A program made the position numbers and the translations under genes. From Streptomyces parvulus (GTDB lineage: Bacteria > Actinomycetota > Actinomycetes > Streptomycetales > Streptomycetaceae), in NCBI RefSeq assembly GCF_014648855.1, contig NZ_BMRX01000005.1, positions 372,001 to 436,000 on the forward strand: a stretch of 64,000 bases of DNA, in the 5' to 3' direction. Of the stretch, positions 48,401-55,778 are shown piece after piece. Every line of letters begins with the position of its first letter. The stretch's first letter is position 1. The notes beneath the pieces were generated by a model, which was given only the letters and a program-made list of their open reading frames with translations, was not told the origin of the DNA and searched no databases.

Positions 48401-49407
48401 TCACGGTCGACCTCGCCGCCGAGGGGCCGCACCTGCTCGTCGAGGGCCCGCCCGGCAGCGGCCGCACCGAGCTGCTGCGGGCGCTGGTCGCCTCCCTCGC
48501 CTCCGCCGACCGGCCGGACCGGCTCGGCGTCGTCCTGATGGACGGCCGCGACGGCGTGGGCGGCGACGGCGGACACGGCGAGGGGCTGGCGGTCTGCACG
48601 GACGTACCGCACGTCACCACCCACCTCGCCGCCAACGACCCCGTCCGCATGCGGGAGTTCGCCCAGTCCCTGAGCGCCGAGCTGAAGCGGCGGGCGGAGC
48701 TGCTCGGGCGGTCGGAGTTCCCCGAGTGGCACACCGGCCGCGAGGTGTCTGGCCGGCTGGTCACCCAGCGCACACCGCACGAGGACGCGTCCGACTCCGC
48801 GACCGGGCCCGACGACGGGGACCTCGACTTCCCGCCCAGCTCCACGATGCGGCTGCGCCCGGGAGCGGCCCGGCGCCGTTCCGCGGCCGTGCCGCCGCTG
48901 CCCCGCCTCGTCGTGGTCGTGGACGACCTCGACGCCCTGGTGACTCCCCCGCTGGGCTCCCCCGGGCGCCCCGCGGCCGGTTCGGTCGTGCGGGCGCTGG
49001 AGGCCGTCGCGCGGGAGGGCGGGCGGCTCGGCGTGCACCTGGTCGCCGCCACCGCGCCCGGCGGCCGGACGGCCCAGACGGAGCCCGCCCTCCGCGCCGC
49101 CCTGCGCATCACGCTGGACGCCCCGGCCCCGGGACCGGACGAACCGATGCCGGGCCGGGGCCGGCTGACCCGCCCGGACGGTCCGGCCGTCGTCTTCCAG
49201 GCCGGCCGCGTCACCGGCCGCATCCCGCGCACCGCGACCCTGCGCCCCACGGTGATCCCCCTGGAATGGCACCTCATGGGCGACCCGCCCACCCGCCGCC
49301 CGGTCCGCGAACTGGGCAACGGCCCCACCGATCTCGCCCTGCTGGCCAGCGCGTTGGAACGGGCGGCCCGCGAGGTGGAGGCGGCACAGGTCCCGTCACT
49401 CCTGTAA
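45406..49407 (+). CDS. FHA-domain, FtsK/SpoIIIE-like ATPase (EssC/EccC-like)
   Basis: The 1333-residue protein starts MQIRLTVVDPQGP with a ubiquitin-like fold (1-95). An FHA domain follows (about 105-205): LGRSADADVALDD, VSRMHCAV, DLGSTNGTTLDG. Then comes a 340-residue Gly/Pro/Ser linker with GEYGTG repeats, and from residue about 620 two ATPase-like domains. The last has Walker A EGPPGSGRTELLRAL, where Arg1020 replaces the usual Lys, and Walker B LVVVVDDLDAL. There is no clear membrane helix. The layout recalls EssC/EccC motors of type VII secretion, but no ESX genes are near. Being divergent from two kinases, the FHA domain may read their phosphothreonines. The ATG at 45406 has a weak ribosome site (GAAGGGA). 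Confidence 0.8.
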   Translation: MQIRLTVVDPQGPHASAGGRAASSDVLVTAPAGTALASVASALAAALPGGETPGTGQVVLYAGAQRLDTQRSTLGEPPLIDGAVLCLGAPGEPDPHAEPADVPAQLHVVAGPDAGGVHLLHGGQIRLGRSADADVALDDPDVSRMHCAVTVTQDARVSVADLGSTNGTTLDGTRVGDRPVRFTPGALLRIGESALRLVPVPREAPARAATTPDGEGYVRLSAVPVPAPARGDADEVAHARVADGATGHGGVADGPSRGADAGIGTARAGGPSGTDRADAAPRTTGTGGWGSAAGLPHQADAASGYGGPPQVPGQGGAPRVESHGTGPAAGFPRQTPADGETHGAAASYGAAGSAPGEYGLGGYGRGEYGTGEYGRSGSGTGEYGRSGSGTGEYGTNGPGTGEYGPGRYEEDYAGRGGSAAGASRDGGHGAVAGRPSGTDARPSGGAHTEGAPRAGGSPAHTSRGGDGSSPADRADRGAEPTGRTQYPTSPTATGGPDTRPGRHPATDGVPSPAGPAPAAPHAHPTAAHAPGPRHPGAPDPAGDDRPPGGGTGRKGTPLRGTDLPHGVRRRGGIGAWARRLTAGRGGAQDDPATGTHACDTAAGPVPAAPGGAAHAPETWPDPASLLLTALGPGPRLWERGPGHPEALTVRLGTADRVAPGGDAPLPAVPVTAGLREAGALGLAGPRARLTGLARSVLAQLAALHSADTLEIVLISADRSRPLAERTAEWSWLGWLPHLRPAHGQDCRLLLAHDREQATARAQELVRRLEDHSSNARTGARPATAAAGTRQPSWARPDDGTDPAGGFAGPYSVVVVDGDPGGADVRETLARLALEGPRAGIHVLCLAETPAASPTSPVADTYEAACAVSPVFRACGAVALLSGDVATALRLLRVARTAGETPAGPVGHGTLGTVDAVSPAWAERFARALAPLRTDAPAGGDRQARVAAPLPQAARLLDELGLARATPASLMARWADAADDAHALGGRAHAVLGAGPRGPVTVDLAAEGPHLLVEGPPGSGRTELLRALVASLASADRPDRLGVVLMDGRDGVGGDGGHGEGLAVCTDVPHVTTHLAANDPVRMREFAQSLSAELKRRAELLGRSEFPEWHTGREVSGRLVTQRTPHEDASDSATGPDDGDLDFPPSSTMRLRPGAARRRSAAVPPLPRLVVVVDDLDALVTPPLGSPGRPAAGSVVRALEAVAREGGRLGVHLVAATAPGGRTAQTEPALRAALRITLDAPAPGPDEPMPGRGRLTRPDGPAVVFQAGRVTGRIPRTATLRPTVIPLEWHLMGDPPTRRPVRELGNGPTDLALLASALERAAREVEAAQVPSLL
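46471..46630. repeat. GEYG-coding repeats in the linker of the FHA-FtsK protein
   Basis: The unit GGCGAGTACGGC recurs seven times in or near frame; two 30-bp units with AGGAGCGGATCCGGCACG are exact tandem copies at about 46520-46580. They encode GEYG(R/T)SGSGT peptides, an expected length-variable disordered linker. Confidence 0.75.
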
Positions 49408-49420
49408 CGCCGGGCACACT

Positions 49421-49490
49421 TCAGCCCGTCCGGCGTTTGAGGACGAGGCCGTCCAGGCCGAAGCGGGGGTCCGGGGGCGGCAGCCCCCGG
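49421..49490. repeat. Common Streptomyces intergenic repeat with hairpin
   Basis: The segment contains CCCGTCCGGCGTTTGAGGAC and a following GGGGGTCCGGGGGCGGCAGC, ending in a C run that makes a hairpin. From memory this is one of the most frequent repeats between Streptomyces genes. It follows the FHA-FtsK stop by 14 bp, so it may serve as its terminator; the gap to the next gene is 239 bp. Confidence 0.6.
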
Positions 49491-49646
49491 CGACGCCCAC
49501 ACCGACGCCGGGTGCCTGGTCACGACGCGGTCACGATCACCCCGGAGACCGCGGACGCGCCCTTGCCGCCCTCACCCCCCTGGCGTACACCAGAGCGCAC
49601 GGAAGAGCGCCGGACGTTCGACGAGGCACCAAGAACGGGGCAAGTG

Positions 49647-51047
49647 ATGCGCACGAGCAGGACCATGGGGACACGCAGGACGCTGGGCAGGACCAGCCGG
49701 ATCGCCGCCACCCTCGCCGCGGGGGCGCTCGCGCTCTCGCTCACCGCGTGCGGTGGCGACGACGACGGCGGTGGCGGTGGCGACAAGGGCGGTCAGCAGG
49801 ACGGCGGCAAGGACACGGCCACCTCCGTCACCCTCCCGAAGCTCGACGGCGAGAGTCTTGAGGTCGCCGCCGTCTGGACCGGCGCGGAGCAGGAGAACTT
49901 CAAGAAGGTCCTCGCCGAGTTCGAGAAGCGGACCGGCGCCAAGGTGACCTTCGTGCCCGCCCAGGACCCGATCATCAACTTCCTCGGCTCGAAGATCGCG
50001 GGCGGCGCCCCGCCGGACGTGGCGATGCTCCCGCAGCCCGGCGCCATCAAGCAGGCCGTGGACAAGGGCTGGGCCAAGCCGCTCGGCGCCGAGGCCACCA
50101 AGGAGCTGGGCGAGAACTACTCGCCGGGCTGGCAGGAGATAGGCAAGGTCGGCGGCAAGCAGTACGGCGTCTACTACAAGGCCGCCAACAAGTCGCTGAT
50201 CTGGTACAACGCGCAGGTCTTCGAGAACGCGGGCGCCGCCGAGCCCAAGACCTGGGACGAGCTGCTCACCGCCGCGCAGACCATCTACGACTCCGGCGTC
50301 ACGCCGTTCTCCGTGGGCGGCGCCGACGGCTGGACCCTGACCGACTGGTTCGAGAACGTCTACCTCTCCCAGGCGGGCCCGGAGAAGTACGACCAGCTGG
50401 CCAAGCACGAGATCAAGTGGACGGACCCCTCCGTCAAGGAGGCGCTGACCACCCTCGCCGAGATCTGGGGCAAGAAGGACTACGTGGCGGGCGGCGCGTC
50501 CGGCGCGCTCCAGACGGAGTTCCCGGCCTCGGTGACGCAGACCTTCACCGGCGGCGACCAGCCCAAGGCGGGCATGGTCTACGAGGGCGACTTCGTGCAG
50601 GTCAACATCGGTGAGACGGACGCGGAGATCGGCACCGACGCCAAGGTGTTCCCGTTCCCGTCGGTCGGCGACACCGCGCCGGTGGTCTCCGGCGGCGACG
50701 CGGCCGTGGTCCTGGAGGACTCGAAGGCGGCCCAGGCGCTGGCCACCTGGCTGGCCTCGCCGGACGCGGCGACGATCCAGGCGAAGCTCGGCGGCTACCT
50801 CTCGCCGAACAAGAACGTCGACGTCTCGGCGTACCCGAACGACGTGCAGAAGAAGATCGCCGAGGCGCTGGTCGCGGCCGGCGACGACTTCCGCTTCGAC
50901 ATGTCGGACCAGGCCCCGCAGGCCTTCGGCGGCACGCCCGGCAAGGGCGAGTGGAAGGCCCTCCAGGACTTCCTGAAGAACCCGAAGGACGTCGCGGGCG
51001 CCCAGGCGAAGCTGGAGGCGGACGCGGCCGCCGCCTACGGGAGCTGA
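49647..51047 (+). CDS. Extracellular sugar-binding lipoprotein of a second ABC importer
   Basis: The 466-residue product has a lipoprotein signal ending in LSLTACGGDDDGG (Cys near 35), a Gly/Asp spacer, then the solute-binding fold: EVAAVWTGAEQENFKKVLAE, PPDVAMLPQPGAIKQAVDKG, KQYGVYYKAANKSLIWYNAQ. Such proteins deliver alpha- or beta-glucosides to MalFG-like permeases. It is first in a three-gene operon with no ATPase, so MsiK probably supplies ATP hydrolysis. The ATG at 49647 (or GTG 49644) follows GGGGCAAG. The substrate cannot be told from sequence. Confidence 0.9.
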   Translation: MRTSRTMGTRRTLGRTSRIAATLAAGALALSLTACGGDDDGGGGGDKGGQQDGGKDTATSVTLPKLDGESLEVAAVWTGAEQENFKKVLAEFEKRTGAKVTFVPAQDPIINFLGSKIAGGAPPDVAMLPQPGAIKQAVDKGWAKPLGAEATKELGENYSPGWQEIGKVGGKQYGVYYKAANKSLIWYNAQVFENAGAAEPKTWDELLTAAQTIYDSGVTPFSVGGADGWTLTDWFENVYLSQAGPEKYDQLAKHEIKWTDPSVKEALTTLAEIWGKKDYVAGGASGALQTEFPASVTQTFTGGDQPKAGMVYEGDFVQVNIGETDAEIGTDAKVFPFPSVGDTAPVVSGGDAAVVLEDSKAAQALATWLASPDAATIQAKLGGYLSPNKNVDVSAYPNDVQKKIAEALVAAGDDFRFDMSDQAPQAFGGTPGKGEWKALQDFLKNPKDVAGAQAKLEADAAAAYGS

Positions 51048-51050
51048 CGG

Positions 51051-52397
51051 ATGACGTCGGCCACGGCGGCGGGGACCTCACCGGGCCCCGCCGCCCCCAA
51101 GTCGCGCAGGAGCGTGACCGGCACCCGGAGGACCGTGGCGGCCCTGTTCCTGCTGCCCGCCCTGGTGCTGCTCGGCGCGCTCGTGGTCTACCCGATCGGG
51201 TACTCGCTGGTCCGCAGCTTCTACGACCAGTCCGGCGACTCCTTCGCCGGATTCGACAACTACCAGGCCCTGTTCACCGACGACGGCATCCGCACCGCCC
51301 TCAAGAACAACGTCATCTGGGTGGTGTTCGCGCCGACGGTCGCCACCGCGCTCGGTCTGATCTTCGCGGTGCTGACCGAACGGATCCGCTGGGGCACCGC
51401 GTTCAAGCTGGTCGTCTTCATGCCGATGGCGATCTCCATGCTGGCGGCCGGGATCATCTTCCGCCTGGTGTACGACCAGGACCCGGACAAGGGCGTCGCC
51501 AACGCGGTGTGGGTCGGCGTGCACGACACGTTCGCCGAGTCGTCGGCGTTCCCGAAGGCGCACCCCGGCCGCGACTCGCCGCTCGAACCCGCAGGCGGAG
51601 GCGCCTTCGTCACCAAGCGGCCGGTCGAGGCCGGCACCCCGGTGGTCGTCCCCCTCGTCGGTGTCGCCCCCGACCGGATGCCCGAGGGCGCGAAGCAGGC
51701 CGCGGCCGCCGAGCCCGAGGACGGCAAGGTCACCGGCACCGCCTGGCAGGACTTCACCCGGGGCAAGGGCGTCGGCAAGCTCGGCGGGGTCGACGTGGCC
51801 GAGCTGGGCTACGCCGGGATGCGGATCGAGGCGGTGAAGGACGGCGAGGTCGTCGCGTCGGCGAAGGCGGCGGACGACGGCACGTTCACCCTGCCCGCAG
51901 CGGCCGACGGGGCGCTGCTCAGGCTCCCCGCCGACAACTTCAAGGAGCCCTACAACGGCCTGAACTGGCTCGGCCCGTCCCTCGTCACCCCGGCCATCAT
52001 CGGGTCGTACGTGTGGATGTGGGCGGGCTTCGCGATGGTGCTGATCGCGGCGGGTCTCGCCGGGATGCCGCGGGAACTCCTGGAGGCCGCCCGGGTCGAC
52101 GGGGCCAACGAGTGGCAGGTCTTCAGACGGGTCACGGTGCCGCTGCTGGCGCCGGTCCTCGCCGTCGTGGCCGTCACCTTGATGATCAACGTGCTGAAGG
52201 TGTTCGACCTCGTGTTCATCATCGCGCCGGGCTCCTCGCAGGACGACGCGAACGTGCTCGCCCTGGAGCTGTACCGCAAGGGCTTCGCCTCCGACCAGCC
52301 GGGCGTGGCCAGCGCCATCGCGGTGTTCCTGCTGCTGCTGGTGATCCCGGTGATGTGGTTCAACGTACGGCGGCTGCGACGGGAGGTGCGGCGATGA
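51051..52397 (+). CDS. Sugar ABC permease with an extracytoplasmic insert
   Basis: The 448-residue product is about 130-150 longer than usual. Membrane helices at about 30-50, 90-108 and 120-140 are followed by a hydrophilic insert (about 148-305: DKGVANAVWVGVHDT through RLPADNFKEPYNGLNWLG). The insert contains a beta-rich, carboxypeptidase-regulatory-like segment (AVKDGEVVASAKAADDGTFT). The remaining helices and the EAA loop (LEAARVDGANEWQVFRRVTV) are normal. The insert lies outside the membrane, where it could touch the binding protein, as the P2 loop of MalF does. The ATG at 51051 is three bases after the preceding stop. Confidence 0.9.
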   Translation: MTSATAAGTSPGPAAPKSRRSVTGTRRTVAALFLLPALVLLGALVVYPIGYSLVRSFYDQSGDSFAGFDNYQALFTDDGIRTALKNNVIWVVFAPTVATALGLIFAVLTERIRWGTAFKLVVFMPMAISMLAAGIIFRLVYDQDPDKGVANAVWVGVHDTFAESSAFPKAHPGRDSPLEPAGGGAFVTKRPVEAGTPVVVPLVGVAPDRMPEGAKQAAAAEPEDGKVTGTAWQDFTRGKGVGKLGGVDVAELGYAGMRIEAVKDGEVVASAKAADDGTFTLPAAADGALLRLPADNFKEPYNGLNWLGPSLVTPAIIGSYVWMWAGFAMVLIAAGLAGMPRELLEAARVDGANEWQVFRRVTVPLLAPVLAVVAVTLMINVLKVFDLVFIIAPGSSQDDANVLALELYRKGFASDQPGVASAIAVFLLLLVIPVMWFNVRRLRREVRR

Positions 52398-53257
52398 CGA
52401 AGGCGAAGCGGTCCCTGGGGGCGCGGCTGGCCGAGGGCGTCAGCGGCGGTCTGGTCCGGGTCTTCCTGATCGTCGTCGGCCTCTTCTGGCTGGTGCCGAC
52501 GATCGGTCTGCTGCTCTCCTCGCTGCGCACCCCGCGGGACATGGCGTCGAGCGGCTGGTGGGAGGTCTTCACCAAGCCCTCCCAGCTCACCTTCCAGAGC
52601 TACGAGGACCTGCTGGCGAACGGGGACATCACGTCGTCGCTGCTCAACACCGTGCTGATCACGGTCCCGGCGACGGTCCTGGTCGTGGTCATCGGGTCGC
52701 TGGCCGGGTACGCCTTCGCGTGGATGGAGTTCCCGGGCCGCGACTGGTGGTTCCTGGCCGTGGTCGGGCTGCTGGTCGTCCCCGTGCAGGTGGCGCTGAT
52801 TCCGATCGCCGAACTCTTCGGCAAGATCGGCTTGTTCGGGTCGATCGTCGGCGTGGTCCTCTTCCACGTCGGCTTCGGCCTGCCCTTCGCCGTGTTCCTG
52901 CTGCGGAACTTCTTCGCGGAGATCCCCCGGGAGCTGCTGGAGGCGGCCCGGCTGGACGGCGCGGGTGAACTGCGGCTGTTCGCGCGGGTCGTGATGCCGC
53001 TGGGCGGGCCCGCGATCGCGAGCCTCGGCATCTTCCAGTTCCTGTGGGTGTGGAACGACATGCTGGTCGCGCTGATCTTCTCGGACTCCGGGAGCCAGCC
53101 GATCACGGTCGCGCTGCAGACGCAGGTACGGCAGTTCGGCAACAACGTCGACGTGCTGGCACCGGGTGCGTTCATCTCGATGGTGATCCCGCTGGCCGTG
53201 TTCTTCGCGTTCCAGCGGCAGTTCGTCTCCGGTGTGATGGCGGGCGCCGTCAAGTAG
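52394..53257 (+). CDS. Sugar ABC transporter permease (MalG type)
   Basis: The 287-residue protein has six membrane helices, EAA loop LEAARLDGAGELRLFARVVM, and the C terminus QRQFVSGVMAGAVK. It completes the second importer. GGGAGGTGCGG precedes the ATG at 52394, which overlaps the stop of the other permease (ATGA). Confidence 0.93.
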   Translation: MTKAKRSLGARLAEGVSGGLVRVFLIVVGLFWLVPTIGLLLSSLRTPRDMASSGWWEVFTKPSQLTFQSYEDLLANGDITSSLLNTVLITVPATVLVVVIGSLAGYAFAWMEFPGRDWWFLAVVGLLVVPVQVALIPIAELFGKIGLFGSIVGVVLFHVGFGLPFAVFLLRNFFAEIPRELLEAARLDGAGELRLFARVVMPLGGPAIASLGIFQFLWVWNDMLVALIFSDSGSQPITVALQTQVRQFGNNVDVLAPGAFISMVIPLAVFFAFQRQFVSGVMAGAVK

Positions 53258-53278
53258 GCCTGCGCGCAACACCCTTGG

Positions 53279-53307
53279 GGGGTCGGTCCGGTCACGGGTC
53301 CGACCCC
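53279..53307 (+). terminator. Terminator of the second sugar operon
   Basis: GGGGTCGG (53279-53286) pairs with CCGACCCC (53300-53307), 21 bp after the permease stop. Confidence 0.6.
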
Positions 53308-53422
53308 TCATCCGTTCGGGGCACCGTACGGGCCGCGGATCCCCCGATTGCCGCAGCGCCCGTAACCAAGTCACTCCATTGGCCGTTCCCGGCGCGAACG
53401 CCCGCGCCGACCCCGCCGACCC

Positions 53423-55687
53423 ATGGATGTTCCCGTGCCCAGGTTCAGTGTCATCGTGCCCGCGTACCAGGTGCAGGCGTATCTGCACGCGTGCCTGGAG
53501 TCGGTGCTGTCCCAGTCGTACCCGGACTTCGAGCTGATCGTCGTGGACGACGCCTCGCCGGACGCGTGCGGGGCGATCGCCGACGAGTTCGCGGACCGCG
53601 ACCCGCGCGTACGCGTCGTGCACCTGCCGGAGAACGGGGGCCTGGGTCCCGCCCGCAACGCCGGCATGGACCGGGCGACCGGCGACTACCTGGTCTTCCT
53701 GGACGGCGACGACACCCTGACCCCGGACGCGCTGCGGGCCGTGGCCGACCGGGTGAAGGAGACCGGCGACCCCGACGTGCTGGTCTACGACTACGCCCGG
53801 ACCCACTGGACCGGCGAGACCGTCCGCAGCCGGGCGGCCGCGCACCTCGGCGAGGGCGGACCGGCACCGTTCCGGCTGGCCGACCGGCCGGAGCTGCTGC
53901 GGCTGCTGATGGTGGCCTGGAACAAGGCGGTGCGGCGGGAGTTCGCCGAGCGCGAGGGCCTCGCCTTCCCGCCCGGCTACTACGAGGACACCCCGTGGAC
54001 GTACCCGGTCCTGATGAGCGCGGAGACGGTCGCCACCCTGGACCGGGTCTGCGTCCACTACCGCCAGCGCCGCCGGGGCAGCATCCTTGGCACGACGAGC
54101 GAACGCCACCTGGACGTGTTCGCGCAGTACGACCGGGTCTTCGCGTTCCTGGAGGCGCACCCGGAGCACGACCGCTGGCGGCCGGTGCTGTACCGCCGCA
54201 TGTGCGACCACCTGGCGACCGTCTTCACCCGCCCCGACCGCCTGCCGCGGGCCCTGCGCGCCGAGTTCCTGCGCCGGGCCCGGGTGCACTGCCGCCGCTA
54301 CCGGGCCGCCGGCGCCCCCGCCCCGGCACCGGTCCGGCTGCGCCACGCCCTGCTGCGGCTGGGCCTGCGCCGCACCTGGGAGGCCCTGCGGCTGGCGTCC
54401 GCGCTGCGCCGGCGGACGGCGCCGGTCGCCGCCGGTGCGCTGCGGGCCGTCCGGACCGGCGTCCTGCGCCTGCACTACCGGGGCCAGCGCCTCCTTCCGC
54501 TGCGCGCCGACCGCGCCGTCTTCGCCGTCGAGGGCGGCCGGGGGCACGGCTGCAACCCGGGCGCGCTGGAGGAGGCGTTCCGCCGTTTCGCGCCGCACGT
54601 GCGCACGGCCTGGGCCGCCGGCCCCGCGCACCACCACACGGTCCCGCCCGCGACCCGGCGGCTGACCCCCGGCACGGCCGCCTACTGGACGGCCCTGGCC
54701 CGCTCCCGGTACCTGGTGCACAACTCCTCCTTCGGCGCCGGCCTGGTCAAGCGCCGGGGGCAGGTGCTGGTGCAGACGCAGGACGGGACGCCGCTCGCGC
54801 ACGCGGGCCTGGACCTCCAGGAGCGGCCGGCCGCCGCCTCCACCACCGACTGCGCCCGGCTGCTGCGCGAGGTCGACTCCTGGGACTACGTGGTCTCCGC
54901 CAACCGCCACTCCACCCTGACCTGGGAGCGGGTGCACCCCGGCGGCTACGCCACCCTGGAGTACGGGCAGCCCCGCACCGACGCCCTCCAGCGGGCGACC
55001 CCGGCGGACGTGGCCCGGCTGCGGGAGATCCTCGGCATCCCCGAGGGCACGGTGGCGATCCTGTACGCGCCCGTGCACCGCGACTACCGCCGCACCCAGC
55101 GCGTCGCCCTGGACCTGGAGCGCGTCGTGCGCCGCCTCGGCCCCCGCTTCATGGTCCTGACCCGCGTCCACCCGGGCGACGGCCACCGGCCGGCCGCGTC
55201 CGCCGGCCGGGTCCTCGACGTGAGCGGCCACCCGAACGTGGAGTCGCTCTGCCTGGCCTCGGACGCCCTCGTCACCGACTACGCGTCCCTGATGTTCGAC
55301 TACGCGGGCCTGGACCGGCCGATCGTGCTCCACGCCCACGAGCCGGAGGCGTTCGAGGCGGCCCGCGGCACCTACGTCGACCTTCGCTCCGTCCCGCCGG
55401 GCCCGGTCGCACGGGACGAGGACGAGCTGATCGGCGTCTTCGCCGGCGGCGACTGGCAGGGCGCCCGCTCCGCCCGGCTCCGGGCGGAGTTCCGCGAGCG
55501 GTTCTGCCCGCACGACGACGGCCGCGCCGCCGAGCGCGTGGTACGCCGGGTGGTGCTCGGTCAGACGCGGCTGCCCCCGGTGGTGCCGCTCGGCGACCGC
55601 CGCCCGCCCGCGGCCGCCGTCGCCCGCACCCCGCTGGCCACGGTCCCGCAACCGGCCGGGCCGCGCACCGTCACCGACAGCCGCTGA
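53423..55687 (+). CDS. GT2 glycosyltransferase - TagF-type transferase fusion (first of three)
   Basis: The 754-residue protein has an N-terminal GT2 domain (about 8-235: FSVIVPAYQVQAYLHACLES, VVDDASPD, NAGMDRATGDYLVFLDGDDT, YYEDTPWTYPV). A basic middle precedes a C-terminal CDP-glycerol glycerophosphotransferase-like domain (about 370-690: LVHNSSFGAGLVKRRGQVLV, LASDALVTDYASLMFDYAGL, GRAAERVVRRVVLG). TagF-like enzymes build poly(polyol-phosphate) chains of teichoic acids. Here the HGTP motif is altered to DGTP (Asp454), so this copy may be inactive as a polymerase or use another nucleophile. It opens a co-directional cluster of five. A short leader of 165 bp contains the previous terminator; the ribosome site is weak. 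Confidence 0.87.
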   Translation: MDVPVPRFSVIVPAYQVQAYLHACLESVLSQSYPDFELIVVDDASPDACGAIADEFADRDPRVRVVHLPENGGLGPARNAGMDRATGDYLVFLDGDDTLTPDALRAVADRVKETGDPDVLVYDYARTHWTGETVRSRAAAHLGEGGPAPFRLADRPELLRLLMVAWNKAVRREFAEREGLAFPPGYYEDTPWTYPVLMSAETVATLDRVCVHYRQRRRGSILGTTSERHLDVFAQYDRVFAFLEAHPEHDRWRPVLYRRMCDHLATVFTRPDRLPRALRAEFLRRARVHCRRYRAAGAPAPAPVRLRHALLRLGLRRTWEALRLASALRRRTAPVAAGALRAVRTGVLRLHYRGQRLLPLRADRAVFAVEGGRGHGCNPGALEEAFRRFAPHVRTAWAAGPAHHHTVPPATRRLTPGTAAYWTALARSRYLVHNSSFGAGLVKRRGQVLVQTQDGTPLAHAGLDLQERPAAASTTDCARLLREVDSWDYVVSANRHSTLTWERVHPGGYATLEYGQPRTDALQRATPADVARLREILGIPEGTVAILYAPVHRDYRRTQRVALDLERVVRRLGPRFMVLTRVHPGDGHRPAASAGRVLDVSGHPNVESLCLASDALVTDYASLMFDYAGLDRPIVLHAHEPEAFEAARGTYVDLRSVPPGPVARDEDELIGVFAGGDWQGARSARLRAEFRERFCPHDDGRAAERVVRRVVLGQTRLPPVVPLGDRRPPAAAVARTPLATVPQPAGPRTVTDSR

Positions 55688-55778
55688 GGGCCGTTTGCCC
55701 ATCGGGAGCCCGTACGCCCCGCGGCTCGCGGCCGACGGAGGGCTCCCTTCGGACCTGGACCACGAGAGAAAGAGCAGT

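Noticed and set aside
47589..49646. Fusion of the second sugar-binding protein with an upstream 686-codon frame
   Set aside because: The upstream part is an antiphase shadow of the FHA-FtsK gene; a lipoprotein signal begins at 49647.
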